The notes: generated by a model from the letters alone, not told the origin. Positions 42,043 to 54,396 are shown, numbered from the stretch's first letter. The stretch: DNA of 64,000 nt from Mixophyes australis (GCA_036250195.1 JAVHZZ010000061.1:372001-436000), one strand, 5' to 3'. Numbers and translations: made by a program.

Positions 42043-43632
42043 TTATTGTGGTGCCCAGTGCCCACTCCTCTACGCAGTCCAGGTACAATTATTGGTGCGA
42101 ATCATAAAAGTTCAGGGTTTTTAATATATTGTGGTGACCCACTCCTCTACGCAGTCCAGGTCCAATTATTGGTGCGAATCATAAAAGTTCAGGGTTTTTA
42201 ATATATATTGTGGTGACCCACTCCTCTATGCAGTCCAGGTACAATTATTGGTGCGAATCATAAAAGTTCAGGGTTTTTAATATATTGTGGTGACCCACTC
42301 CTCTACGCAGTCCAGGTACAATTATTGGTGCGATTCATAAAAGTTCAGGGTTTTTAATATATATTGTGGTGACCCACTCCTCTACGCAGTCCAGGTACAA
42401 TTATTGGTGCGAATCATAAAAGTTCAGGGTTTTTAAGATATTGTGGTGACCCACTCCTCTACGCAGTCCAGGTACAATTATTGGTGCGAATCATAAAAGT
42501 TCAGGGTTTTTAAGATATTGTGGTGACCCACTCCTCTACGCAGTCCAGGTACAATTATTGGTGCGAATCATAAAAGTTCAGGGTTTTTAATATATTGTGG
42601 TGACCCACTCCTCTACGCAGTCCAGGTACAATTATTGGTGCGAATCATAAAAGTTCAGGGTTTTTAAGATATTGTGGTGACCCACTCCTCTACGCAGTCC
42701 AGGTACAATTATTGGTGCGAATCATAAAAGTTCAGGGTTTTTAATATATTGTGGTGACCCACTCCTCTACGCAGTCCAGGTACAATTATTGGTGCGAATC
42801 ATAAAAGTTCAGGGTTTTTAAGATATTGTGGTGACCCACTCCTCTACGCAGTCCAGGTACAATTATTGGTGCGAATCATAAAAGTTCAGGGTTTTTAATA
42901 TATTGTGGTGACCCACTCCTCTACGCAGTCCAGGTACAATTATTGGTGCGAATCATAAAAGTTCAGGGTTTTTAAGATATTGTGGTGACCCACTCCTCTA
43001 CGCAGTCCAGGTACAATTATTGGTGCGAATCATAAAAGTTCAGGGTTTTTAATATATTGTGGTGACCCACTCCTCTACGCAGTCCAGGTACAATTATTGG
43101 TGCGAATCATAAAAGTTCAGGGTTTTTAAGATATTGTGGTGACCCACTCCTCTACGCAGTCCAGGTACAATTATTGGTGCGAATCATAAAAGTTCAGGGT
43201 TTTTAATATATTGTGGTGACCCACTCCTCTACGCAGTCCAGGTACAATTATTGGTGCGAATCATAAAAGTTCAGGGTTTTTAAGATATTGTGGTGACCCA
43301 CTCCTCTACGCAGTCCAGGTACAATTATTGGTGCGAATCATACAAGTTCAGGGTTTTTAATATATATTGTGGTGACCCACTCCTCTACGCAGTCCAGGTA
43401 CATTTATTGGTGCGATTCATAAAAGTTCAGGGTTTTTAATATATATTGTGGTGACCCACTCCTCTACGCAGTCCAGGTACATTTATTGGTGCGATTCATA
43501 AAAGTTCAGGGTTTTTAATATATATTGTGGTGACCCACTCCTCTACGCAGTCCAGGTACAATTATTGGTGCGAATCATAAAAGTTCAGGGTTTTTAATAT
43601 ATTGTGGTGACCCACTCCTCTACGCAGTCCAG
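42043..43632 (+). repeat. 77-bp minisatellite of hAT copy 1
   Basis: About 20 units of 77 bp (79 in some) with cccactcctctacgcagtcc and ggtgcgaatcataaaagttc. From about 42500 to 43300 the linker alternates aagatatt and aatatatt, so the repeat there is a 154-bp dimer. The array stops 315 bp before the element's end. Confidence 0.96.
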
Positions 43633-43947
43633 AAAGATACCTTGTTGCAACGTTTTGGACTAATAACTATATTGTGAGGTGTTCAGAATACACTGTAAAT
43701 TAGTGGAAATGCTTGTTATTGAATGTTATTGAGGTTAATAATAGCCTAGGAGTGAAAATAAGCCCAAAAACTTGATTTTTAAACTTTTTATGTTTTTTTC
43801 AAAAAAAATCCGAATCCAATACCTTAAATCCGAACCGAGACCTTTCGTCAAGTGTTTTGCGAGACAAATCCGAACCTCAAAAATAACGAAAATCCGGATC
43901 CAAAACACAAAACACGAGACCTCAAAAGTCGCCGGTGCACATCCCTA

Positions 43948-44168
43948 CTTTAAAATACATTGCACCTCCAGCACATAGCACTGGGGGGTTAACCCAATTG
44001 GCACCGCAGCATTGGAAGGGTTAATCTTTACACGGATGGGAAACCAGCCACAGGGTATGGTAAAATCTACTAACTACATCTTATTAAGATCAGAATTATG
44101 CAATCACTCTGCCAGTGTGTTAAAATTTACTGTTGTACAGTGTCTGACAGTTCGCATTTTCCCAAGAG

Positions 44169-44221
<53 letters not shown>

Positions 44222-45166
44222 TTCCAAGTTCAAATATAATATATATTTTCTATACTTTCCGATGCCTTGTGTTTTATATGATATTATACTTTCTTCACAT
44301 TCCTTACATTGTACTACCACATAATTAATTATACTTTTATTAAAATAACCAATTGTTTAGTAATTCCCAGGATGTTCATTATTCATTTTGTATCTCAGAG
44401 ACAACAAAATTTAATCTGTAGGAATGAAACATGTTAAATGTTATCTAGATGTAAAATAAATTCCCTGATTAAGTAGATACAGTGTTTCTAGAGTCTTATT
44501 CTTTGTCTTAAACTGATTTGGATATTCCAGTCCTCATGTTCTCTCCAATCTATTAACTGCTACAGCTGCTGTACACGTGTATGCTGGTGCTCTATCATGT
44601 ATATATATTCTTTAAAAGTCCCTTTCTGTTGAATATTGTGATGACAAGACAATACACTGTCATGATAGTGATATGCTGCAGCAGAGGAGCACCTAAATCT
44701 GCATTACCACCTAATTGTTGCATGTTATCATGTTACTCACCTGCTCCTCCTCTCTCTGGAGCCCCGGGGCCTGCTCCATGCACAAGTGTTTCCCGTGGTT
44801 CATCTCACAGCTCTGACTAAATTGACATTTTGGCGCAGGGCCAAATTATGCGATCGACTCACCCCGCCCCCTTTTGATCTCCCCGAGGTAGAAGTATGAG
44901 TAAGCAGGATGATCAATCAGGAGTTGCAGTCATGGAGATTGTGGCTTCTGATTGGACCTCCTGCTCACAAGCCACTGCCACAGCCATATGTACACGGAGG
45001 AGCCAGAAACTAAGGTGTCCCGGGAAAAGCGGCTGCATAGAGCAGACCCTGGAGCTGGAAAGAGGCAAATGAGTAACATGTAACAATTATTTCATAATGC
45101 AACTTTAATCTCAATTATGTCAAGGCTTTTTAGGTGGTTTCACTATACCCAATGTATTGTTTTTAG
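43948..45166. other. Spacer between hAT copies 1 and 3
   Basis: Starts with the right target duplication ctttaaaa (43948-43955). An (AT)n run lies at 44170-44217. About 44830-45060 is GC-richer, with ccccgccccctttt and two tgattggacc/cagagc-type promoter motifs, but no exon is supported. Confidence 0.4.
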
Positions 45167-45223
45167 TAGAGATGGGCGGGTCCGGTTCTCCGAGAACCGA
45201 ACCCACCCGAACTTTGGGTATCC

Positions 45224-45251
45224 GAGTACCGAGCTGAGCAGCTCGGTACTC
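45224..45251. repeat. Perfect 13-bp hairpin near the hAT copy 3 end
   Basis: gagtaccgagctg and its exact reverse complement, separated by ag, 58 bp inside the left end. A subterminal palindrome may be a transposase-binding site or the source of a strong transcript hairpin. Confidence 0.85.
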
Positions 45252-45520
45252 TCCCGCCCATTCCGAATCCAAATCGAGGCCGAACGTCATTGTGACGTTG
45301 TCGGATCTCGGGACTCGGTTCTCGCGATACTTCAACTTTATAAATACACGCCTCCACAGCAATCCATCGCCATTTGACAGAGGGAGAGAGCAGGGTGTAG
45401 TCATAGGCTAATTAGAGCAGGGACAGAGAATACAATATTGTTCTTGCAATTGCTCTAACCAAAATCGCTAGTGCAGAGAGGAGGATAGAGGTTTATTATT
45501 TTTTCTTCATATTTGGCACT

Positions 45521-48500
45521 CCCCAGCGCTTTTGGGGTGTCCCCCATAATTGTGCATTAATATTTCTGGCTGTCAAAAGTCATATCTGTCAGCAGTATCT
45601 ACTAAATAATTTGTAGCACTCCTCAGTGTTTTTGGGGTGTCCTCCCTAATTGTGCATTAATATTTCTGGCTGTCAAAAGTCATATCTGTCAGCAGTATCT
45701 ACTAAATAATTTTTAGCACTCCTCAGTGTTTTTGGGGTGTCCTCCCTAATTGTGCATTAATATTTCTGGCTGTCAAAAGTCATATCTGTCAGCAGTATCT
45801 ACTAAATAATTTTTAGCACTCCTCAGTGTTTTTGGGGTGTCCTCCCTAATTGTGCATTAATATTTCTGGCTGTCAAAAGTCATATCTGTCAGCAGTATCT
45901 ACTAAATAATTTGTAGCACTCCTCAGTGTTTTTGGGGTGTCCTCCCTAATTGTGCATTAATATTTCTGGCTGTCAAAAGTCATATCTGTCAGCAGTATCT
46001 ACTAAATAATTTGTAGCACTCCTCAGTGTTTTTGGGGTGTCCTCCCTAATTGTGCATTAATATTTCTGGCTGTCAAAAGTCATATCTGTCAGCAGTATCT
46101 ACTAAATAATTTTTAGCACTCCTCAGTGTTTTTGGGGTGTCCTCCCTAATTGTGCATTAATATTTCTGGCTGTCAAAAGTCATATCTGTCAGCAGTATCT
46201 ACTAAATAATTTGTAGCACTCCTCAGTGTTTTTGGGGTGTCCTCCCTAATTGTGCATTAATATTTCTGGCTGTCAAAAGTCATATCTGTCAGCAGTATCT
46301 ACTAAATAATTTTTAGCACTCATTAGTGTTTTTGGGGTGTCCTCCCTAATTGTGCATTAATATTTCTGGCTGTCAAAAGTCATATCTGTCAGCAGTATCT
46401 ACTAAATAATTTGTAGCACTCCTCAGTGTTTTTGGGGTGTCCTCCCTAATTGTGCATTAATATTTCTGGCTGTCAAAAGTCATATCTGTCAGCAGTATCT
46501 ACTAAATAATTTTTAGCACTCCTCAGTGTTTTTGGGGTGTCCTCCCTAATTGTGCATTAATATTTCTGGCTGTCAAAAGTCATATCTGTCAGCAGTATCT
46601 ACTAAATAATTTTTAGCACTCCTCAGTGTTTTTGGGGTGTCCTCCCTAATTGTGCATTAATATTTCTGGCTGTCAAAAGTCATATCTGTCAGCAGTATCT
46701 ACTAAATAATTTGTAGCACTCCTCAGCGTTTTTGGGGTGTCCTCCCTAATTGTGCATTAATATTTCTGGCTGTCAAAAGTCATATCTGTCAGCAGTATCT
46801 ACTAAATAATTTTTAGCACTCCTCAGTGTTTTTGGGGTGTCCTCCCTAATTGTGCATTAATATTTCTGGCTGTCAAAAGTCATATCTGTCAGCAGTATCT
46901 ACTAAATAATTTGTAGCACTCCTCAGTGTTTTTGGGGTGTCCTCCCTAATTGTGCATTAATATTTCTGGCTGTCAAAAGTCATATCTGTCAGCAGTATCT
47001 ACTAAATAATTTGTAGCACTCCTCAGTGTTTTTGGGGTGTCCTCCCTAATTGTGCATTAATATTTCTGGCTGTCAAAAGTCATATCTGTCAGCAGTATCT
47101 ACTAAATAATTTGTAGCACTCCTCAGTGTTTTTGGGGTGTCCTCCCTAATTGTGCATTAATATTTCTGGCTGTCAAAAGTCATATCTGTCAGCAGTATCT
47201 ACTAAATAATTTGTAGCACTCCTCAGTGTTTTTGGGGTGTCCTCCCTAATTGTGCATTAATATTTCTGGCTGTCAAAAGTCATATCTGTCAGCAGTATCT
47301 ACTAAATAATTTTTAGCACTCCTCAGTGTTTTTGGGGTGTCCTCCCTAATTGTGCATTAATATTTCTGGCTGTCAAAAGTCATATCTGTCAGCAGTATCT
47401 ACTAAATAATTTTTAGCACTCCTCAGTGTTTTTGGGGTGTCCTCCCTAATTGTGCATTAATATTTCTGGCTGTCAAAAGTCATATCTGTCAGCAGTATCT
47501 ACTAAATAATTTGTAGCACTCCTCAGTGTTTTTGGGGTGTCCTCCCTAATTGTGCATTAATATTTCTGGCTGTCAAAAGTCATATCTGTCAGCAGTATCT
47601 ACTAAATAATTTTTAGCACTCCTCAGTGTTTTTGGGGTGTCCTCCCTAATTGTGCATTAATATTTCTGGCTGTCAAAAGTCATATCTGTCAGCAGTATCT
47701 ACTAAATAATTTGTAGCACTCCTCAGTGTTTTTGGGGTGTCCTCCCTAATTGTGCATTAATATTTCTGGCTGTCAAAAGTCATATCTGTCAGCAGTATCT
47801 ACTAAATAATTTTTAGCACTCCTCAGTGTTTTTGGGGTGTCCTCCCTAATTGTGCATTAATATTTCTGGCTGTCAAAAGTCATATCTGTCAGCAGTATCT
47901 ACTAAATAATTTGTAGCACTCCTCAGTGTTTTTGGGGTGTCCTCCCTAATTGTGCATTAATATTTCTGGCTGTCAAAAGTCATATCTGTCAGCAGTATCT
48001 ACTAAATAATTTGTAGCACTCCTCAGTGTTTTTGGGGTGTCCTCCCTAATTGTGCATTAATATTTCTGGCTGTCAAAAGTCATATCTGTCAGCAGTATCT
48101 ACTAAATAATTTTTAGCACTCCTCAGTGTTTTTGGGGTGTCCTCCCTAATTGTGCATTAATATTTCTGGCTGTCAAAAGTCATATCTGTCAGCAGTATCT
48201 ACTAAATAATTTGTAGCACTCCTCAGTGTTTTTGGGGTGTCCTCCCTAATTGTGCATTAATATTTCTGGCTGTCAAAAGTCATATCTGTCAGCAGTATCT
48301 ACTAAATAATTTGTAGCACTCCTCAGTGTTTTTGGGGTGTCCTCCCTAATTGTGCATTAATATTTCTGGCTGTCAAAAGTCATATCTGTCAGCAGTATCT
48401 ACTAAATAATTTTTAGCACTCCTCAGTGTTTTTGGGGTGTCCTCCCTAATTGTGCATTAATATTTCTGGCTGTCAAAAGTCATATCTGTCAGCAGTATCT

Positions 48501-48920
48501 ACTAAATAATTTGTAGCACTCCTCAGTGTTTTTGGGGTGTCCTCCCTAATTGTGCATTAATATTTCTGGCTGTCAAAAGTCATATCTGTCAGCAGTATCT
48601 ACTAAATAATTTGTAGCACTCCTCAGTGTTTTTGGGGTGTCCTCCCTAATTGTGCATTAATATTTCTGGCTGTCAAAAGTCATATCTGTCAGCAGTATCT
48701 ACTAAATAATTTTTAGCACTCCTCAGTGTTTTTGGGGTGTCCTCCCTAATTGTGCATTAATATTTCTGGCTGTCAAAAGTCATATCTGTCAGCAGTATCT
48801 ACTAAATAATTTGTAGCACTCCTCAGTGTTTTTGGGGTGTCCTCCCTAATTGTGCATTAATATTTCTGGCTGTCAAAAGTCATAACTGTCAGCAGAATCT
48901 ACTAAATAATTTTTAGCACT
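45521..48920 (+). repeat. 100-bp satellite, 34 units without indels
   Basis: Units start every 100 bp exactly from 45521 to 48821. The core phrases are cctcagtgtttttggggtgt, cctccctaattgtgcattaa and catatctgtcagcagtatct. Nearly all differences are one T/G site (ttttagcact or ttgtagcact), plus outliers at 46321 and 46721 and in the first and last units. Between about 47800 and 48800 the T/G site follows a T-G-G order, i.e. a 300-bp higher-order repeat. It lies upstream of the transposase start. Confidence 0.98.
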
Positions 48921-48941
48921 CCCCAGTGGTTTGCGCTCAGA

Positions 48942-49658
48942 ATGGATTCAAAGCAGTCCACATATGATCTGAATGAGCAACCAGGTTCTGTCACCAGTCC
49001 TGATGTTAGTGTTCCCAGTACGTCATCTGGCCAAGGCGATGTCAAACAACAGAGTGTTTTCAAATTAGTGCAAAAAACAAAAACCAAAACAAATTTTACT
49101 GTATTGAAGCGAAAAAGAAGTGTAACTGAGCAAAAGTTAAGTGACGATAAAAAAAAAATTGCAAGCATGCCATTCTACACACGCAGTGGCAAAGAGAGAA
49201 TGAGGCCTTCACCTTTGGCTATTAGTGGCAGATCCCAAAAAGTTACCCAGCCTACAATTGGTGCACAACTACTGTTACGCGTCAAAGCCGAGCTGCAAGA
49301 TAACAGTGAGGCATTACAGGAGAATATTTGCTCTGATTCACAAATGACAACAATCCCTGTGGAGAGTCCATCCAACAGTGGGATGTCTAATCGTGACCAT
49401 TCTGTTAGTCTACCCATAAAGAAGGGCCCTTTCAGCAGTTCTGCTGATGTGTGCCTGAACAGCCCGAGTGTAGCCGGTGATACACCAAGTGAGGATGACA
49501 CTTTGTCTTTAGAAGAGGATGTGGGGGAGATTTGGGTATCCGACGATGAGGATGCGGTTGATTGTGTAAGTCCTGCAGCAGTGTGGCACCAGTGGGAGCA
49601 GTTCTGGCATGTGAGGTTCTGGCACCAATATGCACTTTCCAAACACAAGCAGGGATGA
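48942..49658 (+). pseudogene. hAT copy 3 transposase, N-terminal part
   Basis: 238 codons. MPFYTRSGKERMRP matches MPFTTRSGKERLRP of copies 1 and 2 at the same relative place, followed by an acidic run (LSLEEDVGEIWVSDDEDAVD). The BED finger and catalytic core are missing from this strand. Just after the frame, QQFDIWAGLKDLSKK (about 49678-49720) matches NIWSGLKDLP of the C-terminal half, showing an internal loss. Confidence 0.8.
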
Positions 49659-49859
49659 CGCAGGGGGCAGACCACAACAGTTTGACATCTGGGCTGGTTT
49701 GAAGGATTTGTCAAAAAAATGTGTGACCTTGACCATAATTCCAACCAATCCTACTATTAACATGCAAAGGATGGTGGAGGGCCTATCAGGGATTAAACTG
49801 TATTTTTCATAATTTTCACTAATAATGTTTGGGTGTAATATACACCCAAAGACGAGTGC

Positions 49860-51700
49860 TCAATTGCTAAGAGTCATTGATGGAGAGGAAGACAAGCAGG
49901 CTTGTCTGTAGAATTTGCAGGCAAATTGTGCTGCGTTATATAGGTAACACCCAAAGAGAAGAGCTCCATTGCTCCATTGCTAATTGTAATTGCTGAAATA
50001 GAAATAATAGGGCTGACAGTCTTGGTCTAAATCTGCAGTTACATTTTATTGTACCATAGCTCATTGCGAAACTGGAGAGGTGGCAGGGTTTAGTGATAAT
50101 CTTCCTCCAACAATACTAATTCATCCCAATATCCCAATATCATAGAAGTCTGTGTAGTATGATGTAATTGCTGATAATGGCCTTCCAAAGGGAATGACTA
50201 GTTGATTTTAGGGCAGAGCTGTCACGGTTTTTGGGCAATTCTTTTACAGCACAGCAAATATCAAAATGTTTAGCGGACTCATCTGCATCACCACTGGGTG
50301 TCTTGGGAAAGCAATTTCTTTTACTACAAGCAGTTGCCAGAGAAACTGAAGGAGAAGACGTCCCAACAAGATGTTGATAAGTCTGGGATCCTTGCAAAGA
50401 AAATTAAGTATTTCATCTACAATTAAAATATAGTTAGCACATTTACTTTGTTTTATTGCACACTATAATTTTATGTAGCACCTTTTCAAAATCTATTATT
50501 AAGGCAATCACTTGACTCAAGCTAACCGTGTCTGCACTTTCTTCACAGGTAACTACTTCGCTGGACTAAAGTATATTCCCCTCAAATGCTAGTCTTCTTG
50601 CAGCTGCTGTATTCTCCTACATGCTGTTGCAGAAACCACAAATTGACCCTAAATGTTTATGGACACAAACAGCATCTCCTGCATGTCATTTTTCAAAAGT
50701 TCTGTAACACCAAGTTGATAGTGTGTGCAAAACAGGAAATGTGATGGAATTCAGCCCCGCTGTAATGCTGGACCAATATTGGGGTCGTAATCAGAAATGA
50801 CATATCCTCAGGAGACTCCAAGCAGGATTAGCCATCTTTCAATGACATCCCTTAGTTTTTGGAACAGTTTGTCAGCTGTATGCCTCTTAGTGAAGCTGCT
50901 GATACACAGAGTAGCCTACTTCTCAAAAATGTGATGTACCTGGGTACATGCTGCTGCTGTCCATGCTGGGGAAGGCGAAAGACCAACCCAGTGGGCTTTC
51001 ACAGTCATATAATCTTTTGTTTGCCCAGTTCCGCTTGTACACATATCTGTGGTTAAGTATACAGTGGGTAGAATACCATTTTGTCACCCAATAATGACAT
51101 TTTTAGGAACTTTCCGGTACAGGAGAGAATAAGCTTTTCTAGTAAAATGGTATAGTGATGACATTTGCTAACAGGGACATAACACCTCAATTAAATGTCT
51201 TAAACCAACTGTATTAATAGTGGACATTGGACACAGATCTAACGCTAACATAGTACCCAGGGCGTCTGTGATCCGCTTTGCGACTGGGTGACAGGTTTCA
51301 TTCTTGCTTCCTCTTGCAGAGGATTGTTTACTTGCCAATTGTTGGGGGGGAAGATTGCAGGTGCTGGGATGTAGATGAGAGAAGGGAGGTAGATTATGCT
51401 GGAATGCTTGTTGTTAATTTTTTTTTAACCAAAGTTTCTGATTTTCCCAACAGTTTGCCAATAACTCGCTGAAAAATGACGAAACATGGATGAGGATCCC
51501 AGATGGTTAAGGTCCCTACCTCTACTGAGTGTGGCTTTCAAAATGTTACAAATGGATAGACAACTCTTGCCAGGATTCGTGTAAAAATAATTCCACACTT
51601 AAGAGGTGGATTTTTGGTCTTATGCCCAGGCATGACAATGGCCTTTTTGTTATCACTGGCAAGAACTGCAGCAATTTTTCTTTTCAAGTGTATGAAAATC
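49860..51700 (-). pseudogene. Inverted transposase body of hAT copy 3
   Basis: Read on the minus strand from 51670 downwards, broken frames follow the intact transposase in order: KKAIVMPGHKTKN (51658-51620), HPVAKRITDALGTML (about 51290-51245), TAHWVG-like KPTGLV (about 51000), FTKRHTADKLFQKLRDVIE (about 50895-50840), YVISDYDPNIGPAL (about 50800-50760), CTHYQLGV (about 50720), SADTVSLSQVIALI (about 50540-50500), and GDADESAKHFDICC (about 50300-50260). The element's own 3' flank (gtgttcaaaattgaat on) is again in plus orientation after 51700. So about 1.5-1.8 kb has been inverted inside the element. Confidence 0.8.
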
Positions 51701-52612
51701 ATATTGTGACATAGGAGGTGTTCAAAATTGAATAAAAAATGACTGGAAATTAGTGTTACTGAGGTTAATAATAATGTAGCTACAAAATAATACCTAAATT
51801 ATGTTATTTTAGCACCAATAAATGTAATTTTTATAACAAATTGCAAAACAAAACCAAACAAAACCAAAACCAAAACCAAAACACGCAATGGCGGTTTTGC
51901 AAAACCAAAACCAAAACCAAAACACGACGGTAATCCAGATCCAAAACCGAATCCAAAACCAAAACACGGGGGTCAGTGACCATCTCTAATTATTATTATT
52001 ATTATTATTATTATTATAAATTTTTAAGGCCAACTGTGCTTTACAGATTAGTGAGTAAAACATGTCATACATGAAACAGGTACATACAATATAGATAAAA
52101 TAAAAGCCAATATAAAAACCAAGGGTAGGGAGAGAGCTTACAATCTAATGAGAACAATCAAAGTGCAGCAAATAATGTATAAGCCAAAAATGCCCCATAG
52201 CTAATAAAAAATGCCCCAGTTAGTGCCTTGTGCATTTCCTACACCAGGTCTGACGTTCTATGGGCCCTAGTGATAGTCTCCAGCCCTTTATTCAGGTAAG
52301 CCCACTTGTGGGGTCACAGGGGGAACAGCAGAGTAACCTGTATATAATAAAAGAGTGAATCTACAGGACTGTAATGGTGCCCATGTGCATTAGCCCCAAT
52401 GTGAACTAAACTAATCCAGAACTAACAAAATGATTTTAGTCCATCTTGAGCCCCCCATGATAGAGAACCAAAGATGGATGGAGAGAAAGGGGGTGAGTGG
52501 GAAGTAACAGAGATTAGAAAGGATGAGGAAGTAATGGGGTGAGGGGAGAAGGATGAGCGAGGGGAGACAAGACAAGGTTGGGGGTAAAGTGTAGAATACA
52601 TTTAAACACAGT

Positions 52613-52908
52613 GGGCCTGATTCATTAAGGAGAACAAAGCAATAAAGCACTATATTTGATCCTAGACAAAACCAGGTTAAAATGCAAGGGGTGCAAATGA
52701 GTTTATTATTTTGCATATAAGTTAAATACTGGCTGTTTTTTCATGTAGCAAACAAATACTTGATAGCTTTATTTTTACACCGAATTTTAAAGCTGAGCTA
52801 GGACATGCCCTACCCCTAAATTTACCTCACTCTCCAATGCAACATGGTTTTGCCAAGGTGCAAAGTTACTCATTTATTTTGCTTTTCTTTCCTTAATGAA
52901 TTAGACCC
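52613..52908. mobile_element. MITE (copy B counterpart of 11602-11897)
   Basis: The same 296-bp element with gggcctgattcattaagga ends, present because of the segmental duplication and not by a separate insertion. Confidence 0.65.
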
Positions 52909-54396
52909 AGTACCGTTGGGACACATTTTTTGAGACCTGCTTTTAGTAACTTTTTTTATTAAATAATGAAGAGCTCTGAAAGTAACCATGTTTTGAATAA
53001 TTTTCCTAACAACAGATTGATCGCTAAGTCTGACAAGAGACAGAAAAATGAGTGAAGACAAACCTGTCATCCGCAGTTCTTCCAGATGTAAGAAAAATAT
53101 AAATGTGTTCGTTAGGGCGGGGAACCCAGTGGTAATATCAAACAAGAATTTAATACGGACATTTAGGGCACCCAATGGTACACCCAGCACCCCCCATCCC
53201 CCATCTTTCATGTAAGTCCGATGTAACTTGTTGAGTCCTGAAGCCGCTGTCAGCATGTTCTGTTACAGACAGATAGCGCTCACCTTCCGGTCCTGCCCTG
53301 GTCTCTGGCTGTAGGAGAGCAAACTGCCAGTAAGGGGTAAGAGAAGAACTGCTCCGGGCCCTGACAGGAGAGTTTGCAGGGTAGTTTGTTTTCTATGATT
53401 GTCAGCAAATTATGGCTCCATTTGTGTGTTTATTAACAGATTATGGCCCCGTTTTCTATGACTGATGCTATAATCCGGTGACAATTTTTTAACGTTATCA
53501 CTAAATATTATATGGGAGCTGCTTTACATATATAAAATAGCAGATTTCCTCCAACTGGATATGGGCTTTTTCTGGTAAGATATATTTTGGTTCCTCCCTA
53601 TATCATGTTTGCGCCAATGCCTCTCAGTATGTGTTTTTTCCTTGTTTATGGTTTAGTTTCACCACAATTGATAAGCAGTATGGTAGTTACCTCCCAAATG
53701 TCCCAATTTCAGCAGAAGAGTCCCGAATTTAGGGCTCTGTCCACTATCCTGCCCGGGGACATATTTGTCCAGCTTGTGGGAATGTTTGGATAAGGGCGAT
53801 AGCTAATGACCACGCCCTCACTGTGCCTTGATCACGCCCCATCAAGATGTGGTCATGTTTGTCTACTTTGTATGTCCCTGTATTTTGTATACTCTGTTTT
53901 TCCCAATACCTGTTCTGACGATCACTGTGTTATATTACATATCAACTACGATAGTAATAATAATTAATGGGACTCATGTACTAGCCAAGGTCCACGGTTA
54001 TGCCGCGGTAGCTAGCTTTTCCATGTAGATCAGTTATGGACTCTCTATCGGCATAGGCCACATTCTAATCGGAAAATTTCACAGAAGCGATGTTCAAATT
54101 GAAAGTCCCTTATCCCTCCTGAGTGTCAGACGGTGCAGACTGGATCTACACACAAGAGGGAGCTATTGCACACAAAGGAACGCACATAAGAGATAACTGG
54201 GGAGGAACTAAGGGTGAAAGGCACAAAACAGGGATAATGAACAAACACATGGATGAAGATCAGACACATAAGGAACATGTTTAACAGATTTTATATTGCT
54301 AATACCATGGGGAAAATTAATGATAATTTATAGTAAAACAAAGTCACCCATCATTGAGAATATATTAGCTGATAATGAATATTCTTGTCTCCCCAG

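Larger units (their letters stand above)
36075..43947 (+). mobile_element. Full-length hAT transposon, copy 1
   Basis: 7873 bp between exact 8-bp duplications ctttaaaa. Ends tagggatgagcgc and, in reverse complement, tagggatgtgcac form the short imperfect hAT-type inverted repeat. Both subterminal zones are rich in atccgaac/cggatccgag motifs, likely transposase-binding repeats. The interior holds a repetitive leader, one uninterrupted 1002-codon transposase, a 3' part with scraps of transposase-like sequence and a 77-bp array. The ends, target duplication and open frame are all intact, so it could be autonomous. Confidence 0.96.
45167..51988 (+). mobile_element. Dead hAT relative (copy 3)
   Basis: Ends tagagatgggcggg and, in reverse complement, tagagatggtcact form a short inverted repeat of the same type as copies 1 and 2. 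Subterminal zones contain gaaccgaacccacccgaac and aaccgaatccaaaacc. The flanking 8-mers differ (gtttttag, attattat), so there is no target duplication. Contents: a perfect hairpin near the left end, 34 units of 100 bp, a 238-codon transposase start, and the rest of the transposase in reverse orientation. It is a related but separate family, no longer functional. Confidence 0.88.

Noticed and set aside
44830..45060. GC-box stretch considered as a promoter
   Set aside because: No exon, donor or conserved block follows it before the hAT copy 3 end. The composition alone is not enough.
45521..48920. Regular 100-bp array considered as CRISPR-like
   Set aside because: The whole unit is repeated without unique spacers, it lies inside a transposon, and the genome is a vertebrate.
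49175..49744. 189-codon minus-strand frame
   Set aside because: It is the reverse-strand shadow of the hAT copy 3 N-terminal frame, with no motif of its own.
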